NCBI GenBank assembly: GCA_020744425.1
Contig: JAGMUV010000001.1
Coordinates: forward strand, 3,534,001-3,598,000
Origin: Dactylonectria macrodidyma
Lineage: Eukaryota; Ascomycota; Sordariomycetes; Hypocreales; Nectriaceae
Length of the DNA stretch: 64,000 bases
Direction of reading: 5' to 3'
How positions within the stretch are numbered: position 1 is the stretch's first letter; each line of letters starts with the position of its first letter. Position numbers and translations under genes: made by a program. The notes under the pieces are model-generated. The model did not search any database. It saw nothing but the letters and a program-made list of their open reading frames with translations, and was not told the DNA's origin. Shown in pieces: positions 31,801-43,187 of this stretch.

Positions 31801-34800
31801 TTCTTCTAATATTCTATATAGAATATCTTTAGTAAATATTATATATAAATAAGGTTTTCTAGTAGTTATTATAATATTTTGCTTTTAAAGTAGTCTTTTT
31901 ATTTTATAAGATATATTATTTTTCTATTAATTTTCTTTATATTATAGATTTCTTTAGTATAGTATTCTTTAGAGTCTTTTACTATTAGTTTATAACTTTA
32001 TTTATTATTAATTAGAATAGTATTTTCTATTAATTTTAATAATAAGATATAAAAAACTAAGTAGTATTGTATTTTTAAGTCTAGTCTGTAGTTATTTTTT
32101 AAGATTTTCTTTAAAACTTCGTAAGGTCTAATGAATTTATAGTTAAGTTTTTTACTTAGTCTATCTATTAATAGGTTTTTTATTACTAGTAGGACTATAT
32201 CTCTTTTTAAAAAGAATAGTCTTTTTAGCCTTTTCTAATTATAGTATTTTTTTATTTATTCTTATATAAATTTAAGTTTAGTTTTTATTTCTTTATAAAG
32301 ATTTTTTAGTTAGTCTAATATTAGAATTGCTTTTAGGTTAATAATTCTATTATATTATTATTAGTATATATTTAGTATGAATCTGAAATTAGTATAGTAT
32401 AATATAAGTTTAGTACTTTTATTAATTATAGTATTATAACTTAATTATATTATAAATAACTTTTTTACTTAATTATTTTATTTATAGTTAATATAATATT
32501 ATAAGTACTATTTAAATACTTAGTTTATATATTTTATCTATCTATTAGTCTATAGTTAGAATACTATTATAAATTAGTAGTTTAATCCTAATTAGGCTAT
32601 TAAGGCTTATTAAAACTTAAATATAAATAGTAGTCCTTTATTACTTAGGATTTCTATTAGTAAGCTATATATACTAATAATATTCTATAAGAATAAGTAA
32701 GTAAACTGCTTAGTATCTATTAACTCTTAGTATAGTATAAAATAAGAAAATTTTATAAATCTGTTTATAATAATAAGAATGCTATTATAGAAAGTGCTAT
32801 TTATAGAGTCTTCTAATAGGAGTAATTTTATAATAAAATCTATTATAATAGAGTTCTATAGTTACTTAGTAATTAGTAGGGGTTATAATTCTCTATATAG
32901 TTTATAGTATTATGCCTTAGTTTTATTATATAGTTTATAGGATTTAATAACTTCTATAACTATTCTCTTTATACTAAGAAATATATATACTATTTTAATT
33001 TATTTAAAGGTTTTATTAATTCTTAGGTATTTATATAAGGAGTGATTATAAATATTCTATATTAAATATTCTTATAATTCTAAAGGGACTTATAACCTTT
33101 ATAATCCGAGTTATAATTTAGGAATTGGGCAAAGTGTTCTTATTACTCTATCTATTTTGTATATCTAGTTATATTCTTTTATCCGTTTATAGAGTGTTTT
33201 TTAAGATACTATTACTATGATTTATACTATTTTATTAAGCTTATTAACCTATTTAAGTTTCTTCTATATTTTATTAGGTTTGTAGTTTTAGTAATTATCT
33301 ATTTCTTAATATTCCTTAATATATTATTCTAAAAGATCTATAGAGCATTATTTATATTACGTTATATAGTTAATATATGCTTTTATAAAGTCACTATAAA
33401 AGTATTAATAGAGTTTCTTAGCTAGAGTCTAGGGGTTCTTATAATAATTACTCTAATAGAAGTAAGTGATCACTTAGGATCCTTATGATTCTATTAAAAT
33501 GGCTTTTCCTTCTTACTATAGTAATTCTCTTAGGGCTGGCTGTTCATTATATATCCATTGCTTAAAGCTTTACTCAGGCTTTTATAGTCATTCTAATAAG
33601 TCTTTTAGTAATTAGAACTTACTTATAGTTATAATGTATTTTTATTTAAGATATCCTTTAGAAGTATAGGCTAATATTTATTTATTAGCTTTTAGTATAT
33701 TAACTTTAAAGTTAGGTTATTAACTTATTATATTAACTTATCCATTTTTTAAGCCTTTCTTATAAATAATAATATAATTAAATTCTAATAAGTACTTTAT
33801 ATAGTGGAATTACCTTTTACTAAGCTTTTATATAGTAGTAAAGTATAAGATATTCTTATAGTCTATATAGACTATAACTTAGTATTTACTTCTTAAGAAG
33901 TAGTATTAGAATTCTTTAAAGGAGTTAACTATTATTAAGAATTCTTTATTATAGATAGAGTAATTAAGTTTAGCTTCTTTTAGTATATATAAGTAAAATG
34001 CAATTAGGTATAAGTTTCCTTTATTATCCTACTATTTAATCTAGGCTCTTAGGGCAAAGTTAGAAGTATTAGTTTCTAACTTAATTAATTATTCTAGGTT
34101 AAAGGTTATTAAAACGGATTTACTAAGAATAGCTTATTTTAAGTTATTAAAAGCTTTCTAAGCCTTTATATTCTATCTAAAGTTTATATATTTCTTTATA
34201 AGTTCTATTAAGGGTTTTATAATTTTACTGAATCTATGAATAAACCTTCTATAATAATTAGCGAACCTTAAGAAGCTTTATACTTTTTTAACACTTTTAT
34301 CTAGTCTTAGCTAATTCTTAATAGCTTTGATTTTCTTTTTATCTATTTAGATCTTATTAGGTCAGATAGTGTATTTAAGAAAGTCTACTTCTTATACGTA
34401 GAACTTGCTTTTTATTAGTTCTATAAGTAGTCTTATATCTTATAGTTTCTATAGGATTATATATATATACTTTATATATTCTTCTTCTATTTCTAAGAAG
34501 ATTAGAATATTATTAAAATAGTATATAATAAAGATATTAAGATATTCTCTTAGAATATTAATAATTATTTATTAGAATATTACTAGTATATTTATAAGTC
34601 TAAAGGGTATTATTAAATATTTAAATAGTCTAAATTTAGTTCTGAATGCAGTCTTCTATTTATTTCTAGGTTTTATATAGACTAAGCTATAAGCATTTTT
34701 TAAATTAAATACTATAAACCACTTTTTATTATAAAGGCAATCCTTTAGTTTAGTAATTAAGAGTAATAGCATTTAGTCCTTTAGTATAATATTATTTAGC

Positions 34801-37800
34801 TATTAGTAGTCTATAACTAATTAGAGTTTTCTATTTTTTTTTTAAAATGAATATAACTAAGTATTCTATAAAGGATTTTAAGATTTTAATATATTCCTTT
34901 TTTAATATATCTTTAAAGTATTCTTTTAGTATTTATAGCTATATATTATTAAGGTTATAAAGTTTAAAGAACTTAAGTAAAGTTCTATCTTTTAATACTA
35001 TTTTATAATCCTATTTACTATATTTAAATAGACCTATTTCTAATTCTTTAGTAAATAGTTTTTTATAAATATAATAAGCAAGTAGTATATTCTTTAGTCT
35101 TTTATTTACTTCTTATTATTTCTTTATTTCTATAAGATCTTTATTAAGCTTTATTAATTAGCTTTATATAAAAGTAATAGTATAATATATCTTACTATTT
35201 TAAGCTTTATAGTATTTATATTTTATACTTTAGAATAAGAAAGTTTTTATTATTTCTTTTACTAATACTTTACTAATATTATTATTAGTTAAAGTTTAAG
35301 ATCTTATATTATTATTTAAATCTAATTCTTAAGAAGAATAATTATTAATATTATTAAAGTTTATTTAGCCAGTCTTTTAGTTTATTATTAAGTTAACTCA
35401 TTTTAACTATAAGTACTTTAAGACTAAAGCATAGTTTATAATAAGTATTATATTAAATAAGATTCTTTCGTTTTATCTTTTTATAAAAACCTTAAGATAA
35501 TTAAGCTCTTTAGTTATTCTTCTATTAATATAACTAAAAGAAGATCCTTTAAGATTCTATACTTTATATAGATTCGCTTTATCTTTCTATAGGAGTTTTA
35601 ATGTATTTACTACTATAAGGTGAATATAATTAAATTCTATACTACTATTTACTAAAGTGAGTAATTAGTTTCCTTTAATTTATACTTATATTTTTAAATA
35701 CTGGTTTATTATTTATATACTTTTAGTTATATATAGAGCTCTTATTTTAAGGAGTTCTGCTTTCTTTAGCTCTATACTTATCTATTATTCTATTATAAAT
35801 AGTATTAAGAGTTTTTTATACTTTCTATTATTCTATCTTATAAAGGTTAAAATATTTATTTTTAATTATACTTATACTATATATTAACCTTATTATATAT
35901 ATATATTTAGTACTTAGGTTATTAGTAGTTAGTAAGGTTAGTATTAAAGTATTAGTATTTTATAAAGTAATTTATATTATATTCTATAAGCTATACAATT
36001 CTTAGGCTCTTATACTACTTCTATACTTAGTAGTCCTTTATATTCTCTACTTTATAGAGTTTTATTATAGGTTAATTATTTACTTATACTAAGAAATAGT
36101 CTTACTTAAGCTTTTTTATAAAATACATAGTGTATTTTTAATAGATATATAAAGCCTATAAGATTTTCTTATGTTTTTAATATTCTTAGTATATTTAGGA
36201 GTTATCTCCCCTAAGCCATTATTCAGTTAGGTTTTATAGGTTTCGACTATTATTTTAATATAGAGCTTGGATATAGATGTCTACATCTTCTATAGGGTCT
36301 TATGTTTCTCTAACGAATTATTCAATTTAAATGTCTTCTATTATGCATATTAGTATATCTTATTCTTCTAAAGTAATACTTCAGAGTTCATTATCTAACT
36401 CTAGGTATTCTTCTACTAGTATAAGGATATTATTATCCTTAATATTATACCTAGCCTCTCTAGCTTAGTATATATTTCATCTTATACTAACTTATAATTA
36501 GAGAGCAGGTTATTATATAATATAGCTGCGCATTATACTACTATTTATTATAGTAGGTTATTTCTTACTAGTCTATTAGTAATTAGGCTGTTAGTTAGAG
36601 ATATTAAATTTATTAAAATCCTTTATTTATATTAGTAGTTCCTTAAGTTATTAAATTATAGTGATAGTATGTGTTTTATTATTAGGTCAGGGTGTGATAG
36701 TTAGATAGCCTAGAACTTGGCCTATAGGAATAGGTTTTTATTTCTTAGCTATTACTTTCTGGGTTCTTTCTTCCTATTCCCTTTTCTTTTCTACTTTATA
36801 TTAGTATACTGCTTCTCATTTTATTCATAGCTATTGCTTATATATATCTAAATTATCTTTTTCTCTTTCTATCCTTTAGTTCTATTTACTGAGTTTCTTT
36901 TCACATTTTACTTTTTATATTTACTTACTCTTAGGTCTGGTTTTTCTAATTAGTCTTCCTTAAGGAAAGTCTTTGTATTTTAATTTATCTATTTAATCTT
37001 ATATATTTATTATATTATAGTTATACTTATTAAAGCTACTATTAAAGCCGCTTTAAGTTATATTAATTAACTAAATTAAAAGGTTATTTCCTTTCTTAAC
37101 TAAATTAATACTATAAATAGGTATAGTAATAGGCTTAAATGGTTTCTTTTCCTTCTTAGGTTTCTTATAGTTATATAAAAAGTGTTCTAGCTTATTATAA
37201 TTATAGTAATTAAAGGTTTTCTTTTTTTACTAAGGCTACTACTATATTATTCTAAGTTCTATAAGTCTTACTATAGTATTATAAGAAGTGTTAGGAGTTT
37301 GTAATTTCCTTTAGTTAGTATAGTTCTTTCTTTTCTAACTATTATTACTATTACTATTAATATTTCGTTTTTCTATTTATTATTTAAATAGTTAGTTATT
37401 AATTATAATAATGAGTTTAGTATACTAAGCAAAGTCTATAAGTAGATCTATATTCTTAATAAGTTTATCTTTAATATTATCCTTTAGGTTCTAATAAAAC
37501 TTATTAATAAGGTTTTTATTTAATTAATTGAGTTTTATAGTAATATATTAAAACTCTAAGAAGTATTTAGATACTGCTTTTATTTACTTAAGTTTCTTAA
37601 TAGTATTAAGTATATTATGTTTTTTATCTTATTTACTATAGTTATTAATTAGTAATTATTTATATTTATTAAAATTATTAAATATTATAATTATCTTAGG
37701 CTTTTACTAACTTAAGGCTTAGATTATAAAGTCTTTTAGAATTAACTTATAGTTCTAAGCTACCTTACTTTTTAGTCTTCTTATAGTATATTATACTTTA

Positions 37801-38327
37801 AGTAAGTTACTTATAAATAGTAATAAGTAGTATATATAGTAAGACTTAAGGCTAGTAAGGTATTCTTATAGCTTTTTAAGGTTTCTATTAAACTTTAGTA
37901 ACTATTTAAGCTTAATAGTTTCTTTAATATTATAAATATATACTACTATAATAAGTTATTTATATCTTATAAGTTAAGCTGCTTATTATTCTTAGTTATT
38001 CTTAGTTTAAACTAATTCAGTAATAAGTTTAGTAATTTTTTATTTTATAGTTATAATAATTATATCTATAGTAAGGTTACTTAGCAGAGCCTAGAGTTAT
38101 ATATATAACTATTTAAAACGCTCTTTATTCTAATACTATTCCTCTTCTTATATAGCATTAGTGCGTGCTCCTAGAGCTAAGAGCTTAGTAAGTCCTATAG
38201 AAAGTCATTCGTTCTCTATATAGAGTTCTCTAAGTTCCTCTTCATACTTATTATCAGAAGTGTCTATATATTCATTACTATCTCTATCCTTAGGGGCTAC
38301 TAGGGCCTTACCCTTAGATAAGAGTAT
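31801..38327 (-). pseudogene. Copy B gag-pol
   Basis: Minus-strand equivalent of the copy-A genes, in the same order. Chromodomain-like end near 31850-32000, integrase about 32600-33600, RNase H about 33700-34130, RT with the same mutated YxDD box near 34480-34540, zinc knuckle near 37160-37210, gag start at 38327 where the ATG is now ATA. Nearly every Trp and Gln position is a stop. No product is possible. Confidence 0.85.
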
Positions 38328-38414
38328 ACTACTAGAGGGTATAGTAAGTACTATTATAGTTCATTAGATATTACTTAGTATATAAAGTAACTATCTGAAT
38401 AAGAGCTATTAATA

Positions 38415-38831
38415 TATAATAGTTATATTCTTAGGCTAGGCTATATAGAGTATAGAATAGCTTAGAAAGGGTTCTTAAGGGATAGACTAGAGTCTATATT
38501 AGTAAAATGGTTAGGTTATACTTACTAAGCAGTAGTCAAAGTATTATATTAAGTAATAGTTAATATATACTAATATATAATAGTCAGAGTAGATTAAGGT
38601 AACTAAATTATATTAATAGCTAAGAAGCTGCTTATACTAGATATATACTTCTTAAGTATTTATATAGTTATAGTATAAGTTGGGTTATTAGGATTATCTA
38701 ATGATCTTAATAATCCTAGATTATTTGGATTATCTAGTATTCTGGGTGATCTATGTGTGATTAGGGCGAAAAGTGGGGGTGCTGTTAGTATATGTGATTA
38801 GGTCGCGGCCTAGTTAGCATGGGTCGTGACA
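38415..38831 (-). repeat. 5' LTR of copy B
   Basis: 417 bp. The outer 130 bp (ctgggtgatctatgtgtgat ... gcatgggtcgtgaca) are nearly unmutated and match the solo LTR at 8225; the inner end is AT-shifted. Confidence 0.9.
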
Positions 38832-38836
38832 TTTTC

Positions 38837-39763
38837 TTAATAACTTTATAAAAAAAAATAAGTAAAGTTTTATAAAATCTTCTTAAATAGTATATTATAT
38901 AATTAACCTATGTTTTAAGTTTTAGCTATTTTAGGCCTAGTTCTGATTTTTAAGAATTTTTTAAAAATTGCGATTTAAGGTATAAAATGCAAGTAACTAG
39001 TATACTTGTTTGACTGGCATGCTTATTATGTACGTTATAGATAATTAAAAAAATAGTAATAGTAATAATAATACTAGTAACTATAGAAATAATAGTAGTC
39101 TAAGTAGTAATAAGTCAGATAGAGGCAGGTTTAATAATAGCAGGCCATATAGTAATAGACTAAATAATAACAGTCCAGGAATTAGCAGACCACACAGCAG
39201 CAAGCCAGATATCTACAGTTTAGAAATTTACAGACTATATAGTAATTAATCAGATAGTAATAATACATATAACAGCAGGGCAGACAGTGGGAGTCCAGGC
39301 AGTAACAGTAAAGATAAGAGCAGCAGTATTAGCACCAGAACTTAGATATAATAACCTACAGACTATCTATTAGAAATATATTAAAGTAAGAAAAGCTTAG
39401 TATAAGGCGCAGCCTTATAATAGTATTAAGACTAACTAATAGTATTAAAAAGCAATAGGTTTACTTTAATAATATAATAAAGTAAGCTATAAGTAATGTC
39501 TTAATTAGAAGCAGATAAGTAAATAATATAAAGTATAGAAAGGCTTTAAAGACTAGATTAAAGAGGAAATAATAGTATATCTAGATTAGAGTAAGGCAGA
39601 AGAGGATCGGGCTAAGGCTCAGGTAGTAGCTAAAATAGAAGGCAACCCTTTTTCTAATAGAAAAGGTATGCGTAAGATCTGGGAGGCGACCGCAGCGGAT
39701 TATAAGGCATAGGAGGCTTTCTATTCAGGTAAGTAGGTAACTAGGAATTTATTACGGATTTAA
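38837..39763 (+). pseudogene. MULE transposase, C-terminal part
   Basis: After the nested element, the forward frame is Gln-rich with TAG at many positions (CAG to TAG). It then becomes readable: KAQYKAQPYNSIKTNQQY, YKVQKGFKDQIKEEIIVYLD (TAG in the Trp/Gln position), SKAEEDRAKAQVVAKIEGNP and FSNRKGMRKIWEATAADYKA, ending at TAA 39761-39763. The last 60 codons are hardly mutated, matching the general fading of mutation near the element's outer end. Confidence 0.65.
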
Positions 39764-40251
39764 ACGCTGCACATAGTAGCCTCTGAGAACTGCAGTTATG
39801 TGTGTGGAAGGGGCGCGCGCAAATGTTAGTCAGCAGGGCGCGCAAAATTAAATGCGCGCCCGGGCGCCTCTGTATTGGGCGCCGTCAGCTTCAGTCAGCT
39901 GACTTATCTTAGGTGGTCCAATGGAGCCGCCCGATCCGCGTCGAGATCAACCACTCTGCTACGTAACAGTTACAGCACTTATCTTAGTTGGTAGGATGAA
40001 TGGTGTAGGAGTCAGAACAATGACCAAGGGCTGTCCTAGTCTACTTAGTATGTTTTCTGTTCCCTGCGAAAGTAGTTTACTTACGTGCATAGAACAAGGT
40101 GTTATTTACAAATGTGGTGGGTGTCTGAGATAATAATTTATTAGAGCGATAGTGGATAGAGTCATTATCGATGTGTTGCGCTTTCTATGCAATCGGTGGA
40201 GTTGGGGCCGGGAGTTAATACGATCCTGTGTGTAAATGCATTGTGAAAAAA

Positions 40252-40271
40252 TGCGTCACTCCTGTGACGCA
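40252..40271. promoter_or_regulatory. Palindrome TGCGTCAC-4-GTGACGCA
   Basis: Perfect 8-bp arms with loop tcct, about 115 bp upstream of the TATA-like box. Each arm holds a TGACG core, the recognition element of ATF/CREB-type bZIP factors. Role inferred from motif and position. Confidence 0.5.
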
Positions 40272-40326
40272 CTGTCACTGTACTAGCATTGAGAGGCTGG
40301 GACGTCTAGCACTTTCTGGTAGAATA

Positions 40327-40352
40327 GTTGGCAGCTGCCGACAGCTGCCAAC
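40327..40352. promoter_or_regulatory. Palindrome GTTGGCAGCTG-4-CAGCTGCCAAC
   Basis: Perfect 11-bp arms with loop ccga, about 15 bp before the TATA-like box. Each arm contains the E-box CAGCTG and a TGCCAA half site. It could bind a dimeric regulator or form a cruciform. Confidence 0.5.
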
Positions 40353-40542
40353 TGACTGATCCCAGTATATTTAAATTGTTCTTTTTTCCTTCTCACTTTT
40401 TCTTTCCCTTCTTTCCTCCTTCACACCAACACTGCACCACCCTCCCACGAGTAAGTTCTTTTCAACGCCTGGCCCACAAACAAGACATGACCATGTGTTA
40501 AGAAATGACTCTGAGCAGACCAATATTCAAGATTTCGCAACA

Positions 40543-41038
40543 ATGGCACTCCGTCGCCGTCGCAAGCAGACCTCCTCCTCCTCCACCGGCCAAGGCCTCC
40601 TCTTTCATAATGTGCCTGCTCCCGCGCCTTCCACCACGTCTACCACCGCGCCGCCTGCTCCCACTGCCCCCCCTGCGCCGAGCCCGAATGTGGCTCCTGG
40701 CTCGCTGCCGCTGACCCCAAGTCAACAAATGGTTGACATTCTCTATGGTGTGGCTGGGCCAATGCCTCTTGGCACCGATCCTCGCATTGTTTAGCAGTAA
40801 GCATCTTCTTTACGTTTTTAAACATTTACCCATATTAACCAAGTGTAGAACACAAGAGGAGCGGGACGAGCTACGAGAGCTCCGTGCCTTTGCTCAGAGA
40901 ACCCCCCTGGCACGATTTGGCGATCAATATGGCTGGCTGGTTCAGAGTGTCGTCGATGCCCTGGGGTATTTTGGAGTCGCGCTTGGTGGATTCTTTTTAC
41001 AGCAGTATCTTCAGGACAAGTCATCCAAGAAGCAGTGA
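40543..41038 (+). CDS. Small two-exon protein with Pro/Ala-rich middle and hydrophobic C-terminus
   Basis: Exon 1 is 40543-40796 (ATG with good context caacaATGG) and exon 2 is about 40849-41038. The intron has donor GTAAGC at 40797 and an AG acceptor in aagtgtag. Splicing joins a CA/A codon so that exon 2 reads QTQEERDELRELRAFAQRTP then DQYGWLVQSVVDALGYFGVA and ends KSSKKQ. Exon 1 reads MALRRRRKQTSSSSTGQ, a Pro/Ala/Thr-rich stretch, then SQQMVDILYGVAGPMPLGTD. One TAG at 40792-40794, the codon just before the donor, would stop translation after PRIV. It is a CAG-to-TAG type change. Without it the protein would be about 147 residues with one hydrophobic helix near the C-terminus. I do not recognise the family. 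Confidence 0.55.
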
Positions 41039-41149
41039 GACTGAGTGATTAGTAGTTGACGTAATAGTTGATATAGTAGCTGGCATAAATGGACGGTTTA
41101 TATGGTGGTTTCTTGTTCTCTTAAAGTTATATGAATTAAAGAATGCTGA

Positions 41150-41560
41150 GATTGTGACATTGCTTAAATAACCCTAGTAGTCCTATTACAATTACTCCAC
41201 TTTCAGTTTAACAGATATAGGGAGCTAAATATATAAGTTAGGTGAATTTTCTAGAGAGTGTTATAAAAAGTTTAAAAGAAGCTAACTTACTAGTAAGGTT
41301 TAACTACTTTTAACTTTTAATATTTTTTACTTTTTTAAAAGGTAAATATTATAATATTTATATATAACTTTATACTACTTAAAGCAGGGATTAAAGTATT
41401 TTAATAATAATATTTTAATAAAAACAATTATTTAATAAAGAGCTTAATACTTAAGCTTAAAAGCTTAGTAACTTAAATATAATATAATTATTTACTATAT
41501 TATATATATCTTTCTTATTTTAACCTTATCTAATACTAATAAGTAGATCAAGGTAGTCTA
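41150..41560. other. AT-rich RIP-like patch
   Basis: About 400 bp of strongly AT-biased sequence without readable frame, between the two-exon gene and an LTR-like repeat. Probably a short transposon remnant. No inverted ends found by eye. Confidence 0.4.
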
Positions 41561-41866
41561 GGAGCAAGAAGCGATTTGGGTTAGTTACAGACCTCTCAAA
41601 CAAGACGAATAGCCTCTCAGCTTCCCTTTCCTTCTCTTCGTCAGTCATTTCTAGTACATCACTCTGGGGTTCGTTATCGTGGAGTTAACCAGTGATAGGA
41701 TTGGTAGAAGAAACCTGTCCCCTCTCTCAATGCTGAGTGAGCTCCTCTTGCGAGAGCTGCATGCATTTGGAGGAGAGAAAGCCAGCAGCATTTCTAAACC
41801 CAACGTGATGCACGAATTTGTGCGGATTGCTGTCAGAAAGTTCGAAGTATTGTCACATCTATTAAC
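41561..41866. other. Unassigned flank
   Basis: A forward frame from 41679 to 41990 is open (NRLxx-type Leu/Ser-rich start, FVRIAVRKFEVLSHLL), but its second half lies in the LTR-like repeat, so I do not call a gene. Confidence 0.25.
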
Positions 41867-42070
41867 TGTTGAGACTGAAGACGAGTCTCAAAGGCTCGGA
41901 TCTCTAGCAAACCGGTCTCGAAGACCCGGATCCCTTGGGATCCGGTCTAAAGAGAACCTTATCATAGCTATGAGAGCAACCTACAAATAGGTCGGCCGCG
42001 AGCCCTCAGTTAGATAGAAATCAAGAGCTTCTATTTACATCACAATGCACCCTTCCTATCTGATGCAACA
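41867..42070 (+). mobile_element. Solo LTR-like repeat, copy 1
   Basis: About 204 bp starting TGTTGAGAC and ending GATGCAACA. The last 60 bp (agatagaaatcaagagcttc ... acaatgcacc ... tgatgcaaca) closely match 53400-53457. A shared aaggctcggatc occurs in the middle. TGTTG...CAACA ends are usual in Ty1/copia LTRs. No matching 5-bp flanks (ttaac against gagcc), so it is old or truncated. It abuts the 3' end of the membrane-protein gene at 42093. Confidence 0.5.
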
Positions 42071-42092
42071 GAGCCTCTGAACAGCAGTATGC

Positions 42093-43187
42093 CTAAGCTT
42101 GTCTCAACACCGCTTCCGTTGTACAGTGGACAGTCGACGCTTCTGCCTTGCAGATCTCACTGCCGTTGGCAATGTGATCCCACGTGCGCAGCTCAGGGAC
42201 CTTGGTGCTGTTGGTATTGGTGGCGCTCCGGTAACTGTTTAGCTCGTTCTGGCTCCGGACGATCTTCGCAATTAGATCGGCCATCAAGATTTCAATGATA
42301 AGTTTGACACTATAGGCAACTGGATGAAAAACGGCGTAGAGAAAAGGGTTCGGTAACGACATCATGACTATTATTAGGATCTGCAATAAACAGTTAGCTC
42401 TACTTCCATAAGATGCGGGTACTCTGACGGTACCTACGTCCATGGATAGAGAGATGACAACGACGCTGGCATTGAAGTTAAAGAGCAGCTTGTATTTTGT
42501 CAGGCCTTCGGCTATCAGTTCGCGCCTAACCTTATAGAGAAAAGCTGAATTCAGGGCAAGGTCGATCAACAGATAGAGCACCTTCTCGGTACGGTCCCAG
42601 ATGTCATTAATATGCAGCATTTTTTTAGACTGGGTCAGGCGGGCAGGTATCCATATGCAGGCAACTGAAATGTTAACGAGGCCGACGGCAACAAGGAGAG
42701 ACAATTTCAAGTACTTGGCTCTCTTCTTGTTAACCATGACCAGGCCCAGCCGGTTCGCAATGATCTGCAAGGCTAGCTGTGTCTGAAGGGTCCAAAGGAT
42801 GACGCTCCCAAAAAAGAAGCCAAAACTACTCACATATGTCTCTGTCAGTAACGCATTAAGATGACGGAGGGGCTTATGGATGATCGACGCACCTTCCCTT
42901 CAGGTCACCCCGAATGTATAGCCAATTGATGACGGCTTGAAGGAGATTGGCCAAAAGTAGGGTCCATACCCTCGGGGAAGTTAACAATAACCCCAAACTA
43001 GCCAAGGGAATAAGAACGCTTACATCCAAGTGTAGAGATTAAAGAATGACCTTGTTCTCTTGTGGATGGCAAACGACTGTTGTCCAGCTTTTACGCTGGT
43101 TAAAATGAAAAACCCAATCGTGATGCCAAAGTAAATACTTGGGATTTCAAGAGAGTATACCGGCGCTCCGAATCCTTCAGACCCCAT
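42093..43187 (-). CDS. Multi-span integral membrane protein, three exons
   Basis: Exons 43187-43024, 42970-42909 and 42841-42093; introns of 53 bp (GTAAGC...AG) and 67 bp (GTGACC...CAG). The joined length of 975 bp gives 324 residues in frame. Hydrophobic segments: PSIYFGITIGFFILTSV, WTLLLANLLQAVINWLYI, SSFGFFFGSVILWTLQTQLA, YLKLSLLVAVGLVNISVACI, VLYLLIDLALNSAFLYKV, LLFNFNASVVVISLSMDV and LLQILIIVMMSLPNPFLYAV: seven, as in a widespread family of uncharacterised mould 7-TM proteins. Motifs IWIPARLTQ and HPVAYSVKLIIEILMADLI are typical of that family. The start at 43187 gives MGSEGFGAP. The donor of intron 2 was chosen because it keeps frame; a stronger-looking GTGCGT 18 bp further on does not. 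Function unknown; plasma or endomembrane location inferred. Confidence 0.8.

Larger units (their letters stand above)
30706..38831 (-). mobile_element. Ty3/gypsy chromovirus-like retrotransposon, copy B (full length, RIP-mutated)
   Basis: 8126 bp with two 417-bp LTRs (30706-31122 and 38415-38831) and a perfect TTTTC duplication (30701-30705, 38832-38836). gag-pol is on the minus strand and is colinear with copy A, close to identical apart from RIP changes (compare 13900-18800 with 33350-38330). It differs from A in the U3 part of the LTR and in the opposite-strand frame next to the 3' LTR. A purine-rich tract (minus strand of 31123-31140) abuts the 3' LTR. More AT-shifted than A and without any long open frame. 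Inserted in the MULE transposase gene. Confidence 0.93.
28444..39892 (+). mobile_element. Mutator-like element (MULE) with 9-bp target duplication, split by a nested LTR element
   Basis: The element itself is 28453-39883. Its ends are a 48-bp perfect inverted repeat beginning GGCGCCCAATACAGAGGCGC; similarity resumes inwards after a roughly 20-bp insertion in the right arm, giving arms near 100 bp. Flanks are the 9-bp direct repeat GTCAGCTTC (28444-28452 and 39884-39892), the size used by Mutator-type transposases. Without the nested element the length is about 3.3 kb. The transposase is on the plus strand. The GC-rich ends are unmutated while the interior is strongly RIP-mutated. Confidence 0.92.
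39893..40542. promoter_or_regulatory. Upstream region of the two-exon gene at 40543
   Basis: Contains, in order, two perfect palindromes (listed separately), a TATA-like tatatttaaa at 40366-40375, a long CT-rich stretch at 40377-40440 typical of fungal core promoters, and a probable leader intron donor GTAAGT at 40451. The MULE sits immediately upstream, so the promoter is at most about 650 bp unless the MULE contributes. Confidence 0.55.

Noticed and set aside
40498..40728. Arg/Gly-rich minus-strand ORF
   Set aside because: Shadow of the Pro/Ala-rich exon on the other strand.
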